Counted from the first letter of the stretch, positions 10,634-20,145 are shown. The stretch: 64,000 nt of DNA from Gemmatimonadota bacterium (GCA_026702745.1 JAPPBT010000083.1:62001-126000); one strand, 5' to 3'. Numbers and translations: made by a program. Notes: generated from the sequence alone by a model not told the origin.

Positions 10634-10936
10634 CTACCCGCCGGCCACCGAACCCACGATCCGGTAGGGTTCCTCGCCTTGCGCGATGGCTTCCGGGACC
10701 GGCGTGTCGGGCGATTCGAGGGAAAGGTCCCGCCCGCAGCCAAAGAACCGTACGAGGGGCCGGCGGCAGCCCGATCCGTAGTCCCGGACCGTTCCGCCAA
10801 GCTGCGGAAACCGCGCTTCCAGCGCATCCAGGATCTTGCGCTGGGTCACGACCCCGCCGGCGACCTCCAGGATGACTTCCTTGTCCCGGCAACCCGCCAG
10901 GTTCCGCAGGTGATAGGGCAGCATGACGCGTATCAT
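10634..10936 (-). CDS. MoaD/ThiS-like ubiquitin-fold protein
   Basis: This 100-residue protein has a beta-grasp pattern ([14 protein letters not shown], then [12 protein letters not shown]) and the exposed C-terminal Gly-Gly (SVAGG) that MoaD, ThiS and related sulfur carriers need for adenylation and thiocarboxylation. The start ATGA overlaps the stop of the upstream BNR-repeat gene, so the two form a tight operon. No MoeB- or ThiF-type activating enzyme or pathway partner is visible nearby, so the pathway served cannot be named. Confidence 0.75.
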   Translation of the reverse strand: MIRVMLPYHLRNLAGCRDKEVILEVAGGVVTQRKILDALEARFPQLGGTVRDYGSGCRRPLVRFFGCGRDLSLESPDTPVPEAIAQGEEPYRIVGSVAGG

Positions 10937-12048
10937 GGGAGGGTCTGGACTTCGACGGACATCACCGGCGGGAGATTCTCCACGATGGCGGTCCAGTGGT
11001 CGCCGCCGTCTGGGGATACATAGACCGCGCCACCCGAAGTCCCGAAGTAGATCCCGCAGTCATCGAGGGTATCCACGTCCATGGCGTCCCGCAGGACGTT
11101 GACGTAGCAGTCTTTCTGCGGCAGTCCCGAGGACAGCGGTTCCCATTCGTTCCCGCCGGTCCGGCTCCGGTAGACGCGCAGGTGGCCCTCGTCCGGGTAG
11201 TGCTCGGAGTCGCCCTTCATTGGGACGACGTAGATCGTTTCGGGCTCGTGGGCGTGCACGCTGATCGGAAAGCCGAAGTCGCTGGGCAGGTTGCCGCTTA
11301 CGTTGGTCCAGGAATCTCCCCCGTTGTCGCTGCGCATGATGTTTCGGTGGCTTTGCATGAACAGCGCGTCCGGATGGGATGGATGCATGGCGAGTCGATG
11401 GACGCAGTGGCCCACTTCGGCCTCGGGTTCGGGCATGTAGTCGGAATGCAGGCCCTTGTTGATCGCCTGCCAGGATGCTCCACCGTCCAGGGACCGGAAC
11501 GCACCTGCCACGGAAATGGCGACGATTATCCGGTTCGGGTCGCCCTCGTCCAGCAGGATGGTATGCAGGCAGAGCCCGCCCGCGCCCGGATGCCAGCCCG
11601 AGCTCGAAGGGTGGTTTCTCAGGCCGGCCAGTTCGTGCCAGGACCGGCCCCCGTCTGTGGAGCGGAAGAGTGCCGCGTCCTCGACGCCCGCGTATACCGT
11701 ATCCGGATCGGAGAGCGATGGCTCGAGGTGCCAGACCCTGTTGAACGCCCATGGACACGGGTTGTCGTCGAAATCGAGGTGGGTGCCCACTTCGCCTTCG
11801 AAAGTGAATTCGTTGCTCACCGGATCCCAGCTCTTTCCACCGTCGTCCGATTTCTGCACCAGCTGCCCGAACCAGCCCGTGCCCTGGGCTGCATACAGGC
11901 GATCGGGATCGACGCTGGAGCCCTTGAGGTGGTAGACCTCCCAACCCCCGAAATGCGGGCCGTCGATGTCCCAGTCTGTTCGGACGCCGTCCGATGACAG
12001 TATAAACGCCCCTTTCCGCGTGCCCACCAGTACCCTGACCGTACCCAT
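10933..12048 (-). CDS. BNR/Asp-box repeat beta-propeller protein (sialidase-like fold)
   Basis: A 371-residue protein with at least six Asp-box motifs: [40 protein letters not shown] and SPDGGDHW. These mark a VPS10/sialidase-type propeller. It begins [17 protein letters not shown] without a signal peptide, so it is predicted to be cytoplasmic and is unlikely to be a secreted sialidase. The ATG at 12048 is chosen because a CAGGAG ribosome-binding site precedes it; an upstream extension to 12078 lacks one. It is coupled by an ATGA overlap to the MoaD-like gene. Confidence 0.85.
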   Translation of the reverse strand: MGTVRVLVGTRKGAFILSSDGVRTDWDIDGPHFGGWEVYHLKGSSVDPDRLYAAQGTGWFGQLVQKSDDGGKSWDPVSNEFTFEGEVGTHLDFDDNPCPWAFNRVWHLEPSLSDPDTVYAGVEDAALFRSTDGGRSWHELAGLRNHPSSSGWHPGAGGLCLHTILLDEGDPNRIIVAISVAGAFRSLDGGASWQAINKGLHSDYMPEPEAEVGHCVHRLAMHPSHPDALFMQSHRNIMRSDNGGDSWTNVSGNLPSDFGFPISVHAHEPETIYVVPMKGDSEHYPDEGHLRVYRSRTGGNEWEPLSSGLPQKDCYVNVLRDAMDVDTLDDCGIYFGTSGGAVYVSPDGGDHWTAIVENLPPVMSVEVQTLP

Positions 12049-12383
12049 AATCGCTCCTGTTCCTTGTCTGCATTCCACCTGGACACCTGGTTTTCAATCC
12101 TGCAATCCGTCTGAATACCAGGCCCCGGTATATGGTATGATAATGTAGGTATGGGACCGGTATGTGTCAACATCCCACCTGCCGATCCGGCAGGGCGAGT
12201 AGAGCCGAAACCTGTGGCGTCATACCCGTGCCATTCGTACATTAACCTGGTTTAGGGAAATGCATCCTATCCAACGCGAGGGGTCGACTTTAGTGCCTGA
12301 AACGCGGATAGAAGCGCTCGCAAGTACATGGCATCATAAAGTAAAAAGCATTACTGAACGATGCGGATTAATGGAGGAAGAAA
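12049..12383. other. Divergent intergenic region
   Basis: About 335 bases between the oppositely oriented BNR-repeat gene and VOC gene. It should hold promoters for both directions. A TATGATAAT stretch near 12133 could be a -10 element, but no convincing -35 partner is seen. No gene or RNA is recognised. Confidence 0.4.
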
Positions 12384-12788
12384 ATGCGAATCGAAATGAC
12401 GGGCGTCTTCGTGAACGACCCCATCGAAGCGCACGAGTTTTACACGAAGATACTGGGCTTCAAGGAGATCATGTTCGTGCCGGAGGCCAGTCTCGCCATC
12501 GTAGCTTCTCCCGAGGAACCCGAAGGCACAACCCTCCTGCTGGAACCGAAGGGTACCGAATGGTCCCAGGTCTACCACAGGGAGCTTTATGATTCGGGGA
12601 TGCCGTCCATCGTGTTCTCGGTGGACGATATCGCTTCCGAGTACGAACGGCTGAAGAAGCTGGGCGTCCGGTTCAGCGTGGACCCGACGAAACAGGACTT
12701 CGGCATCCAGGCCATTTTCGACGATTCCTGCGGCAACTTTATTGCGCTCGTGGAACTGAATGAAGGCGCCTGGCAGACCACACCCTGA
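12384..12788 (+). CDS. VOC-family protein
   Basis: A 134-residue glyoxalase-fold protein: it starts MTGVFVNDPIEAHEFY, has LGFKEIMFVPEA, and ends with IFDDSCGNFIALVEL, where the final-strand Glu is a typical metal ligand of the family. A GGAGG ribosome-binding site lies seven bases before the ATG. The DinB-like gene follows 11 bases downstream, so these two probably form an operon. Substrate unknown. Confidence 0.85.
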   Translation: MRIEMTGVFVNDPIEAHEFYTKILGFKEIMFVPEASLAIVASPEEPEGTTLLLEPKGTEWSQVYHRELYDSGMPSIVFSVDDIASEYERLKKLGVRFSVDPTKQDFGIQAIFDDSCGNFIALVELNEGAWQTTP

Positions 12789-12799
12789 AAGGAGAAAAC

Positions 12800-13360
12800 G
12801 TGAACTGGACCGAAATACTGACTCGTGAACTGCATTACTCCTACCTGGCGGCAGACGGATTGATGGACCTCGTCGAGGATGAGGATCTCGACTGGAAACC
12901 GTCGTCGGGCGACAACTGGATGACGACGGGCCAACTGCTTTTTCACGTGGGCGAAGCTTGCGGTATGGCGATAAAGGGTTTCGTGACCGGCGACTTCGGT
13001 CTGCCCGAAGGCGTCAGCGTGGACGACATGGGATCCGGGGATATGTTGCCTCCGGCCGAAGCGATGGCCACGGTCGCCTCGGTGGCGGAAGCAAAGGAAA
13101 AGCTTGCGGCGGACCGGGACCTGGCCTTCGAAATGCTCAAGCTGGCCGGCGAGGAAAGAATGCAGAACGAACCCGCCCCCGCGCCGTGGGACCCTTCCAC
13201 GCCCGTACTCGGCCATCGCATGCTTGAGATGGTGCAGCACCTGGTTCAGCACAAGGGGCAGTTGTTCTACTACCTGAAACTACAGGGCAAGCCGGTCAAC
13301 ACCATGCACCTGTGGGGCGGGGAGCTCGCCGAAGACCGCGATGCGGAGCGTAAGGAGTAG
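12800..13360 (+). CDS. DinB-family (YfiT-like) four-helix protein
   Basis: A 186-residue protein of the DinB/YfiT superfamily. Visible are the helix patterns with potential metal-binding His: one in LLFHVGEACG (about residue 50) and a second cluster in MLEMVQHLVQHKGQLFYYL (about residues 144-162), as in thiol-dependent transferase-like or metal-binding DinB proteins. The GTG start follows an AAAGGAG ribosome-binding site. Co-directional with the VOC gene just upstream; such pairs often appear in detoxification contexts, but the substrate is unknown. Confidence 0.8.
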   Translation: MNWTEILTRELHYSYLAADGLMDLVEDEDLDWKPSSGDNWMTTGQLLFHVGEACGMAIKGFVTGDFGLPEGVSVDDMGSGDMLPPAEAMATVASVAEAKEKLAADRDLAFEMLKLAGEERMQNEPAPAPWDPSTPVLGHRMLEMVQHLVQHKGQLFYYLKLQGKPVNTMHLWGGELAEDRDAERKE

Positions 13361-13419
13361 CGAGGAGTAGCAAGGAACAGCTCGGTATAGCGGTCCGGCT
13401 GTTGCCGCGCGGTTGCCCG

Positions 13420-14262
13420 CTAGATTTTGCCTTCCTTTTCCCACCGGGCGAAGAGTTCCTGGCGATAGCGTTCGGCCTTCTCTTCGTCCTTCCTGGCTCT
13501 GGCCGCGAAGTAAACCAGGCCCAGTGCGGCGCGTCGTCGGTCGGACCGGTTCGCGTCCGCCCGGTGTATGATCATGCTGTGATGGGCGAATACGTCGCCC
13601 GGGCTGGCGCGCATGGCCACTTCCCGTTCCCGGTCCTCGTCGGAAAAATCGGGTATCCCCTGTGTATTCCCTGTTGTTCGTCTAAGTCCTACGAGCAAGC
13701 CAGGTTACACGATCCGGCGTTATGCCTGTACCAACAAACAGCCCACACCCTGTGAAAACCCGAGTACGTTGGACGTCCGGTGGGGACGCATGCCCCGCCG
13801 GTGCGATCCCCGCACGTAACGCATGCATCCGTTTTCCTCGTCGATTTCATCCAGGGCGATCCACAGGGTCACGGCCTCGTTGGGTTCCAGCATGAAATAG
13901 AAGCCGTCCTGGTGGGGCGGGGTGACGTCGCCCACTCTGGCTGGCTTGTTGAACCACTGCGGATTCTTGGGAAGCACGCCGTCCGCGAGCAGGAATCCGG
14001 CCAGTTCGGCAAAACCGTAGGACCCGAACAGCTCGTCGAAGTACGGGTCCAGTTCCGCCATGTTCTGCAGCCGCTTGATGGACGACGGGTCCTCCTTGAC
14101 TTCGTAGAAGGCCGTCGTATCGGGCGCCTTCGGAAGCACCTCTTCGATGAACCGGTCGATGTTACCGTTGATCTCGGCCGCTTCCTCCGAAGACAGGTAC
14201 CCCTTGAGCAGCACGAAGCCGTCACGGTCGAAATCCTGCTTTACACGGTCGTTAAACTCCAT
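13420..14262 (-). pseudogene. Phytanoyl-CoA dioxygenase family gene interrupted by a 90-bp insertion
   Basis: Two open segments in the same frame (14262-13720 and 13698-13420) together make a PhyH-type Fe(II)/2-oxoglutarate oxygenase. The N-terminal part carries the HxD iron ligands (PPHQDGFYF, about residue 118). The C-terminal part carries the distal His and the 2-oxoglutarate-binding Arg region (HHSMIIHRADANRSDRR). The family sequence would run from NVLGFSQG directly into GIPDFSDEDRE. Instead 90 bases are inserted there, bringing a TAA stop at 13720. The insert is a multiple of three and the C-terminal part has stayed intact, so the disruption is probably recent. A shortened N-terminal product would lack the second iron His and should be inactive. 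Confidence 0.85.
13658..13754. mobile_element. 90-bp insertion flanked by 7-bp direct repeats, MITE-like
   Basis: The 7-base sequence CCCTGTG occurs at 13658-13664 and again at 13748-13754, exactly 90 bases apart, bounding the extra segment in the dioxygenase gene. Near its ends the insert contains CTGTTGTTCG and a roughly complementary CAACAAACAG, so imperfect terminal inverted repeats are possible. Size, direct repeats and internal stop fit a very small non-autonomous element. A replication-slippage product is an alternative. No other copy was noticed in this window. Confidence 0.6.
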
Positions 14263-14333
14263 TTATTCTTCTCCTCTTCTTGGGCCGCGCGTCCTGGTTT
14301 AACCATAATGATTCACTTTCGCTATCTGTCATA

Positions 14334-15137
14334 CTAAAAAGTCACGGCCAGGCCGTTCTCCAGCACCGTATCCAGCTTGCTGACGCCTTCCGGCGGTCGG
14401 CTGTCGTAGCGCATGACGAAATTCAGGGCCAGCACGAGCGGTCCGGCCAGGTCGATCTCCAGGTTGAATTCGCCAAGGACGCGGGTGTCGCCGATCTCGT
14501 TCCACAGCGGTTGGAAATAAACCGTGCAAGTGGACACGACGCGGTCATTGACGGCGATTCGGGAGGACAGGTAGTGGCTCCAGCGCACGACGGTCGCGTT
14601 GTCGGGGTGGTCATCAGCCGGATTCAATTCGCTCAGTCTCTCGTGTTCCACGAAGGCGGAAACGCCTTCCCACAGCTGGAAACCCTCGGACTCGACCAGG
14701 TGGAATCGAAGCCCACCACCGGCCAGCATACGGGCATCGAGCCGATAGGTTGTATCATAGTTGTACTGGGTGAACGCCTCGATGCCGACCCGTCCATGCA
14801 GGGGGTAGTGCTGGCGGAGGTGGATCAGTCCTTCATCGGCGAAACGCTCGCTCTGTTCCCATCCGAAGTCGTTACGGGCCAGCATGAACGTGTTCACCCT
14901 GGGGTGGTCGAAGTCCAGCCGTCCTTCCAGACCGATTTCCTTCAGATCCGTATTCCCCGTATGCATCTCCAGGTTGAGCGCCAGGGCGCCGGAGAATCCC
15001 GTAGCACCTGCGTCGCCGCGCAGCGCTTCGATGTTCACCTGGGCCGCCGAATGACCGGTCGCCAGCGCCAGCGGCAGGAAGACGAGCAGGTAAAGGTATC
15101 TCAAGCCGGAGTCTCCGGAATACTTAGTGCTTGCCAT
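14334..15137 (-). CDS. DUF481-like outer-membrane beta-barrel protein
   Basis: A 267-residue protein with an N-terminal signal peptide (hydrophobic stretch LYLLVFLPLALATG ending AAQ at about residue 33). It is followed by alternating amphipathic strands (ALALNLEMHTGNTDLKEIGL and similar) and ends with Phe (NGLAVTF), as outer-membrane barrels do. The GNTD pattern after the first strand is typical of DUF481 proteins, whose function is unknown. It lies divergent to the oxidoreductase at 15224. Confidence 0.7.
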   Translation of the reverse strand: MASTKYSGDSGLRYLYLLVFLPLALATGHSAAQVNIEALRGDAGATGFSGALALNLEMHTGNTDLKEIGLEGRLDFDHPRVNTFMLARNDFGWEQSERFADEGLIHLRQHYPLHGRVGIEAFTQYNYDTTYRLDARMLAGGGLRFHLVESEGFQLWEGVSAFVEHERLSELNPADDHPDNATVVRWSHYLSSRIAVNDRVVSTCTVYFQPLWNEIGDTRVLGEFNLEIDLAGPLVLALNFVMRYDSRPPEGVSKLDTVLENGLAVTF

Positions 15138-15223
15138 ACCGATCCGCGGCGGTTTTCATTGTCGTAATATACTTCGGTTCTGGCCTGCAGTGAAACGATA
15201 AGTAATCCTGCGAAAGACATATC

Positions 15224-16228
15224 ATGTCCAACATACGCGTCGGGCTGATCGGATACGGCGGGTGGACCCGGATAGCCTTCGTGCCTGCCCTGCGGCAGCA
15301 CGACCGGGTGAAGATCGTTTCCGCCGCGGCGTTCAGCGAAGCGTCTCAGGGTCGCATACGCGAGGAGCTGGGTCCGGATGTGCGTGTCTATGGCGGTTTC
15401 GATGAATTACTGAGCGGTCCCGAAATCGACGCTGTCATGATGGCCATCCCCGACGCCATCCACGAGACGGCCATGGACGCCGTGCTCGATACAGGGATCG
15501 CCGTCTACTACGAACCACCGCTCGCCGACCATCCCAGCGGCATACGAAGGATGCTGAAACGGCTGGTCGCGGCCGGCCAGGTTACCCACGGCGATCTCGA
15601 AATCGGCTACGCTTCGGTCGTCCTCCGTACGGCGGAACTGTTAAGATCGGGGACGATCGGCACCCCGCAGACCGTCCATTTGAATCTGCGGTGCAATTGG
15701 GCGGGGTACGATGGCCCCGACCTGAGCCTTGCCCACCATCTGGGGCCCTGGTACGTGGACGGACTGAACAGCATCATCGGCCGGTCGCCTCGACGGGTGC
15801 TCGTCATGGACGGCCACGGGCAGGTGGGCCGGCGACAGTTTCACAGTCTGGTCAATTTCGACTACGATGGCCTCTGGGGCACGATCCACCTGAACATCGA
15901 CTCGGTCGATACGCTGGAGACCACGATCGAGGTGACCGGTGACGAAGGCGACTTACACGTAGACTATTTTCGCAACACAATAAGATTGCGCACGAAGACA
16001 GATCCCGAAGTCAAGGAAATCAGCGTGGAGCCCGCGAAGCCGGTCGTCGGTGGCTGGCCCGGCGAGGCGGAAAGCGTCGCCGACTTCCTGGACGCCGTGG
16101 AAAAGGGCATGCCGAACCGCACCTATGCCCGGATGGCCGCGGGGCTCTACCTCACGGGACTGGCCATTGAGCGGTCGAAAGAATCCGGCGGCTGGGTAGA
16201 AATCGAGGAGGTGGCCGGACTGGCTTGA
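15224..16228 (+). CDS. Gfo/Idh/MocA-family NAD(P)-dependent oxidoreductase
   Basis: A 334-residue protein with an N-terminal dinucleotide-binding fold (VGLIGYGGWTRIAFVPAL, a variant of GxGxxA), the family's AIPDAIHETAMDA block near residue 73, and a C-terminal alpha/beta domain (GDEGDLHVDYFRNTIRL). The catalytic Lys of the usual EKP motif is replaced: the position reads YYEPPLADH. Either chemistry or substrate therefore differs, or the protein has another role. Members usually oxidise or reduce sugars, inositols or their derivatives. It starts a run of co-directional catabolic genes. Confidence 0.85.
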   Translation: MSNIRVGLIGYGGWTRIAFVPALRQHDRVKIVSAAAFSEASQGRIREELGPDVRVYGGFDELLSGPEIDAVMMAIPDAIHETAMDAVLDTGIAVYYEPPLADHPSGIRRMLKRLVAAGQVTHGDLEIGYASVVLRTAELLRSGTIGTPQTVHLNLRCNWAGYDGPDLSLAHHLGPWYVDGLNSIIGRSPRRVLVMDGHGQVGRRQFHSLVNFDYDGLWGTIHLNIDSVDTLETTIEVTGDEGDLHVDYFRNTIRLRTKTDPEVKEISVEPAKPVVGGWPGEAESVADFLDAVEKGMPNRTYARMAAGLYLTGLAIERSKESGGWVEIEEVAGLA

Positions 16229-16341
16229 TATGCGGACTGGTATTGAATTCCTGTCCGGCAAGATATACAGACCGGCCCGAAATCCGGACCGACCAGATAT
16301 CAAAAGAAGCGGGAGAGAGGCATGAAAGGCGGGGGTGCGCC

Positions 16342-17088
16342 ATGAAAGGTGTTCGAGTAGATCCGGAACGGCGTGAAACGCGGATGCTCAGACGGCACGT
16401 GCCGTTCGCCGGTGCGCGCGTCCTCGACATCGGTTGCGGCGACGGCCGGTTGTCGAACCGGATCCGGGGATGGATCGAATCGATTGCCGGGGTCGATCTG
16501 ACCGGGCAAGACGTCGCACGCGCCCATGCCCGGAAGCGACTGGACGGCATCGCTCGCTTCGCCGTGGCCGATGCGTCCCGCTTGCCGTTCCAGGACCGGA
16601 GTTTCGACCTGGCTATGTTCTCGTGGTCGTTGTGATGAGTGCGACATGAGGGCATGGGGCATGCCCTTCACGAAGCCTGTCGTGTACTGAAACCCGGTGG
16701 CCGCGTCGTCGACATCCGTCCGTACTTCCCTGCACACCTGGGCAAACGCCGGCACGCGAGGCAGCAGGTGTACTGCAAGGTCGCCCACGAAGCGAATCGG
16801 GTGGCCACGCTGGCCCGTGAATACGTCGACTTTCACTTCGCGGACCGGGTGGTGGCCGAGGCGATCGCCGGCCACAAGCTCGAATTGAGTACGTACATTG
16901 ATTTCGTTTTCCGGCACTACTTCGACAGCCTGGAGCTGTTCGACCGGTGCCGGGCCCTGTGGTGGGACAAAGCGCACATTCCCGTCTCGGACCGGCGCCT
17001 CCTCGAACGAACCTTGAGGCGTCAACCCTCGACTGTAATTCGTGTAGATACACCAGTTCAACTACAGGTACTGACGAAGATTAAATAG
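16342..17088 (+). pseudogene. Class I SAM-dependent methyltransferase interrupted by tandem TGA codons
   Basis: The SAM-binding motif I (VLDIGCGDGRLS) lies about 30 residues after the ATG at 16342, which has a GGGGG ribosome-binding sequence. The frame reads through DASRLPFQDRSFDLAMFSWSL and then meets TGA TGA at 16633-16638. It continues in the same frame with HALHEACRVLKPGGRVVDIRP, the typical post-motif III strand, to 17088. Both halves belong to one methyltransferase domain, so this looks like a gene inactivated by point changes or small compensating indels. A sequencing error is possible. An upstream in-frame ATG at 16225 is not needed. Confidence 0.75.
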
Positions 17089-17106
17089 AAGAGGGAGCGT
17101 TCCGTC

Positions 17107-17832
17107 ATGGTCAAACCCATCTCGCTGAAACACCGCATCCGTGGCGGCGAAATCGTGACCGGCCTGGGCGTATCCATGGATTCCGGCCGGGAAGACCTGG
17201 AACGGTATCTTCAACAGGGCACGATCGATTTCTTCAACGTGGACTGCCAGCACGGCCCCCAGAGCGAGGACCGGATCGTTTCCTTCTGCGCCGCTGCCGA
17301 GGCGTTGGGCGTGCCGGTGATCCTGCGCATCAAGCATACCCGGCACACCTACCTGATCGGGAACTACCTGGACCTGGGCCCCGCGGGTATCCTCGTTCCC
17401 GAGGTCAGGGAGGAAGCCACGGTGCGTGAGGCGGTCCATTTCTTCTACTATCCACAGTTCGGCAGCAGAAGCTGGGGAGGTAACGCGCGCCACGGAATCG
17501 CCGGTCGTGCCGACCGCCTCGAGTATGCGGCCTGGTGGAACGACACGGGCGTCCTGTGGCTGCAGCTCGAATCGGTCGACGCCGTACTCAATTGCCGGAA
17601 GCTGGCGCTGGAGGGCGTAGACGTCCTCACTTTCGGTCCCAACGATCTCTTGTTCGATATCGAACGGTACCAAAACCCGCCGTTCCGGACGGTGGACGAC
17701 TGCGTCCGCCACGTTGCCGGGGAGATGGAGGGTACATCCGTCGCCGTCAGCCTGGCGCTCCTGGACCCCTCCGATCGCCAGAAGTACATCGACATGGGCC
17801 TGACCGTACTCCAGACGCCCATGGTGGTCTGA
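17107..17832 (+). CDS. HpcH/HpaI aldolase-family protein
   Basis: A 241-residue TIM-barrel protein of the HpcH/HpaI class II aldolase family, which cleaves 2-keto-3-deoxy acids to pyruvate or malonate-type products. Visible are the DFFNVDCQHGPQ block (about residue 39), AGILVPEV near residue 95 and RSWGGNARHG near 120, as in the GPRG region of the family. The terminal GPNDL motif carries acidic residues in the metal-binding position. It probably acts in breakdown of sugar acids together with the neighbouring oxidoreductases. An AGAGGGAG ribosome-binding site precedes the ATG. Confidence 0.8.
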   Translation: MVKPISLKHRIRGGEIVTGLGVSMDSGREDLERYLQQGTIDFFNVDCQHGPQSEDRIVSFCAAAEALGVPVILRIKHTRHTYLIGNYLDLGPAGILVPEVREEATVREAVHFFYYPQFGSRSWGGNARHGIAGRADRLEYAAWWNDTGVLWLQLESVDAVLNCRKLALEGVDVLTFGPNDLLFDIERYQNPPFRTVDDCVRHVAGEMEGTSVAVSLALLDPSDRQKYIDMGLTVLQTPMVV

Positions 17833-17920
17833 GCCGGGTCCGTACGCCTGGTTCTCGCCAGTTCACAAAGGCCATTTCCACCAACGTGTGGATTCCGTAA
17901 CAACCCCAAAGGAACCATTG

Positions 17921-18934
17921 ATGAATCGTCCGCCGGAAGCTTACATCCATGTCGATGAAACATCCCTGCTGGCCTTCACGACGGCCTGTTTCGAGAAGGT
18001 AGGCCTGTCCGGCCACCATGCTTCGATCATCAGCCGGCTGCTGGTAAACTCCGACCTCAGAGGCGTTCGCAGCCACGGGGTCCGCGCGGCATCCGGCTAT
18101 ACGCGGTCCTTCGCCGAGGGGCATCACAATCCACGGCCCAGTGTGCGGATCATCGCTGAATCGCCCACCTCCGTCATCGTGGACGGCGACGGGACGCTCG
18201 GGTACTGGCCCATGGTGGATGCGACGGAAGGCGCCATCGCAAAGGCCCGTGAAACCGGACTGGGCATGGGATTGGCCCGGCATATCGGGCATTATGGATC
18301 GGCGGGCCACTACACCCGCATGTGCATGGAGTCGGGCTGCATCGGATTCTCGGTCCAGGGTTACCGCAACATGGGGGATGCCCGCGGCCAGGATCCGAAG
18401 CCGCAGATCGGTTACTTCGGCAATCCACCGCTCTGCTTCGGCATGCCGGCCGGCGATGAACCGCCCATCGTGCAGGACGTGGCCACGCGCATCCTGGCCG
18501 ACTATCAGCATTCGCCCGAATTCGACGATCTCCTGTCCCGCATACCAGCCGCCTTCTTCAAGAGCATCGGTTACGGAGCGGTCGCCACGGTCCTGGGATG
18601 TGCGCTGGCCGGCGCCGCGTTGCCGGAGGCTGACGAAGTGCAGGCGCGGTGGCCCGGTGCAAGTCACGGCGGCATGGTTCTGGCAATACACATCGAGACG
18701 GTGATTCCCGAGGGGGATTTCAAGAAGGAAGTAGACCGTTTCGTAAAGGATGTGAGAGAAACCTACGAGCCCATGCCGGGATATGACGAGGCCTTGCTGC
18801 CCGGCGCGATCGAAGAAACGCGCGCGGCACTCCACCGGGAGCAGGGCATCCGGTTCGGCGAGATCGAACAGCGCACTGTACGGGAGATGGGCGAGCGGCT
18901 GGATGTACCGCTGCCCTGGAGTGATCAGGACTAA
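17921..18934 (+). CDS. Malate/L-lactate dehydrogenase family (Ldh2) oxidoreductase
   Basis: This 337-residue member of the Ldh2/MDH2 family of NAD(P)-dependent 2-hydroxyacid dehydrogenases has no Rossmann fold. Diagnostic blocks are DLRGVRSHGV (catalytic His, about residue 50), HIGHYGSAGHYTRM (about 123) and GNPPLCFGMPA (about 167). The start at 17921 is preferred because an AAAGGAACC site precedes it and family homologues begin here; the frame extends upstream to 17888. It is co-directional with the aldolase and oxidoreductases, consistent with catabolism of hydroxy acids. Confidence 0.88.
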   Translation: MNRPPEAYIHVDETSLLAFTTACFEKVGLSGHHASIISRLLVNSDLRGVRSHGVRAASGYTRSFAEGHHNPRPSVRIIAESPTSVIVDGDGTLGYWPMVDATEGAIAKARETGLGMGLARHIGHYGSAGHYTRMCMESGCIGFSVQGYRNMGDARGQDPKPQIGYFGNPPLCFGMPAGDEPPIVQDVATRILADYQHSPEFDDLLSRIPAAFFKSIGYGAVATVLGCALAGAALPEADEVQARWPGASHGGMVLAIHIETVIPEGDFKKEVDRFVKDVRETYEPMPGYDEALLPGAIEETRAALHREQGIRFGEIEQRTVREMGERLDVPLPWSDQD

Positions 18935-19015
18935 CCGGGCTAACCAGACTAACCAGTAGGTCCCCCAAAGCCGCTCTTAGCACTGTATCTTCATTCAGTC
19001 GAGAGGAGAAACAAC

Positions 19016-20110
19016 GTGGCAAAGTACCGGGCAGGACTTATCGGACTCGGCTGGATGGGCATGCTTTACGATCTCGCGCAGAGGACGGGCGTGTGGGACG
19101 TGGACGACATCGATCGCCCGACGCCCGAATTAAACATCCACCGGCGCTTCCACTACCACGAGAACCCGGGCACGGAGGGCCTGCCCTCTTCCTACGCCGA
19201 AGCATTGTGGGACCGCCCGGACGTCGAACTGGTCGCGGCAGCGGAGCGGGATGTGAAACGGCTGCGCGCCTTCCGGGAACGGTACGGTGTCGTGTCCCTT
19301 TATGATGACGCCGGGGATATGCTCGCCATAGAAAGGCCGGACATCGTGGCCGTGGCGACGAACACCAAGCATCGCGCCGATTTCACCTGCCTCGCCGTCC
19401 ATCATGGCGCGAAGGGAATTTTCACCGAGAAGCCCATGGCCCATACGCTGGAAGAAGCGGACCGGATGGTGCGCACCTGCGCGGAAGCGGGCGTGCCGCT
19501 TAGCTGCGGCGCGATCGCCACCACCCATCCATCCTTCGCCCGTGCCGGCACCCTGGTGCGCGACGGCGGCATCGGGGAGTTGCTGTCGATTGAAGCACCG
19601 GGACCCTTCGCCCAACACCAGAACTGGTCCTATTTCGTGGACAGCGTACCGGCCTGGGTAATCGGAACCGGCGACGAACCGCGGCGGGAATCGGGAAGCG
19701 ACGAATTCACGGGTCAGGGCCTGATGGTGACCGAAAGCGGCCTCGTGGTCCATTTTCGCAAGGGCGCACCCGGCGTGCGCCTGCACGGCAGCAAAGGCGA
19801 CCTGGCCTACGATTTCCCCACGGGCTGGCAGCGATGGGAGGCCATGGAGGTGAAAGGCCGGCCCTACCGGGTGGAAGTGCCCTGGCCGGGCCCCCAGTTC
19901 GTGCCGCCCTATGGCGGGGTGTATTCGCTGAACGACGTGATGGACTGCCTGGCGGGGAAGCTGGACGAGCCCAAGAACTCCGGCCGCAGGGTCGCCATGG
20001 CGCTGGAAGTGGAGATCGCCCTGAAACGTTCCTCCGCGCTGGGCGGCGTGCGCGTCGACCTGCCCCTGGAAGACCGTTCGCTGGGTCTCAACTACGACTG
20101 GTTTCGGTAG
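19016..20110 (+). CDS. Gfo/Idh/MocA-family oxidoreductase
   Basis: A 364-residue protein. The N-terminal nucleotide-binding turn is GLIGLGWMGMLY, followed by the strand DIVAVATNTKHRADFTCLAV and then an intact catalytic EKPMAHTLEEAD motif (about residue 139). The second half is the family's substrate-binding domain (IGELLSIEAPGPF). Unlike the paralogue at 15224, the EKP Lys is present. A GAGAGGAG ribosome-binding site precedes the GTG start. Substrate not predictable; sugar or inositol derivatives are usual. Confidence 0.88.
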   Translation: MAKYRAGLIGLGWMGMLYDLAQRTGVWDVDDIDRPTPELNIHRRFHYHENPGTEGLPSSYAEALWDRPDVELVAAAERDVKRLRAFRERYGVVSLYDDAGDMLAIERPDIVAVATNTKHRADFTCLAVHHGAKGIFTEKPMAHTLEEADRMVRTCAEAGVPLSCGAIATTHPSFARAGTLVRDGGIGELLSIEAPGPFAQHQNWSYFVDSVPAWVIGTGDEPRRESGSDEFTGQGLMVTESGLVVHFRKGAPGVRLHGSKGDLAYDFPTGWQRWEAMEVKGRPYRVEVPWPGPQFVPPYGGVYSLNDVMDCLAGKLDEPKNSGRRVAMALEVEIALKRSSALGGVRVDLPLEDRSLGLNYDWFR

Positions 20111-20145
20111 GGGAGTTGTTCCGGAGGCCCAGTCCGGGCCTGGAT

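Noticed and set aside
16633-16638. Selenocysteine or TGA recoding in the methyltransferase
   Set aside because: Two consecutive TGA codons, no SECIS-like hairpin noticed, and no reason for selenocysteine at this place; a pseudogene or sequence error is simpler.
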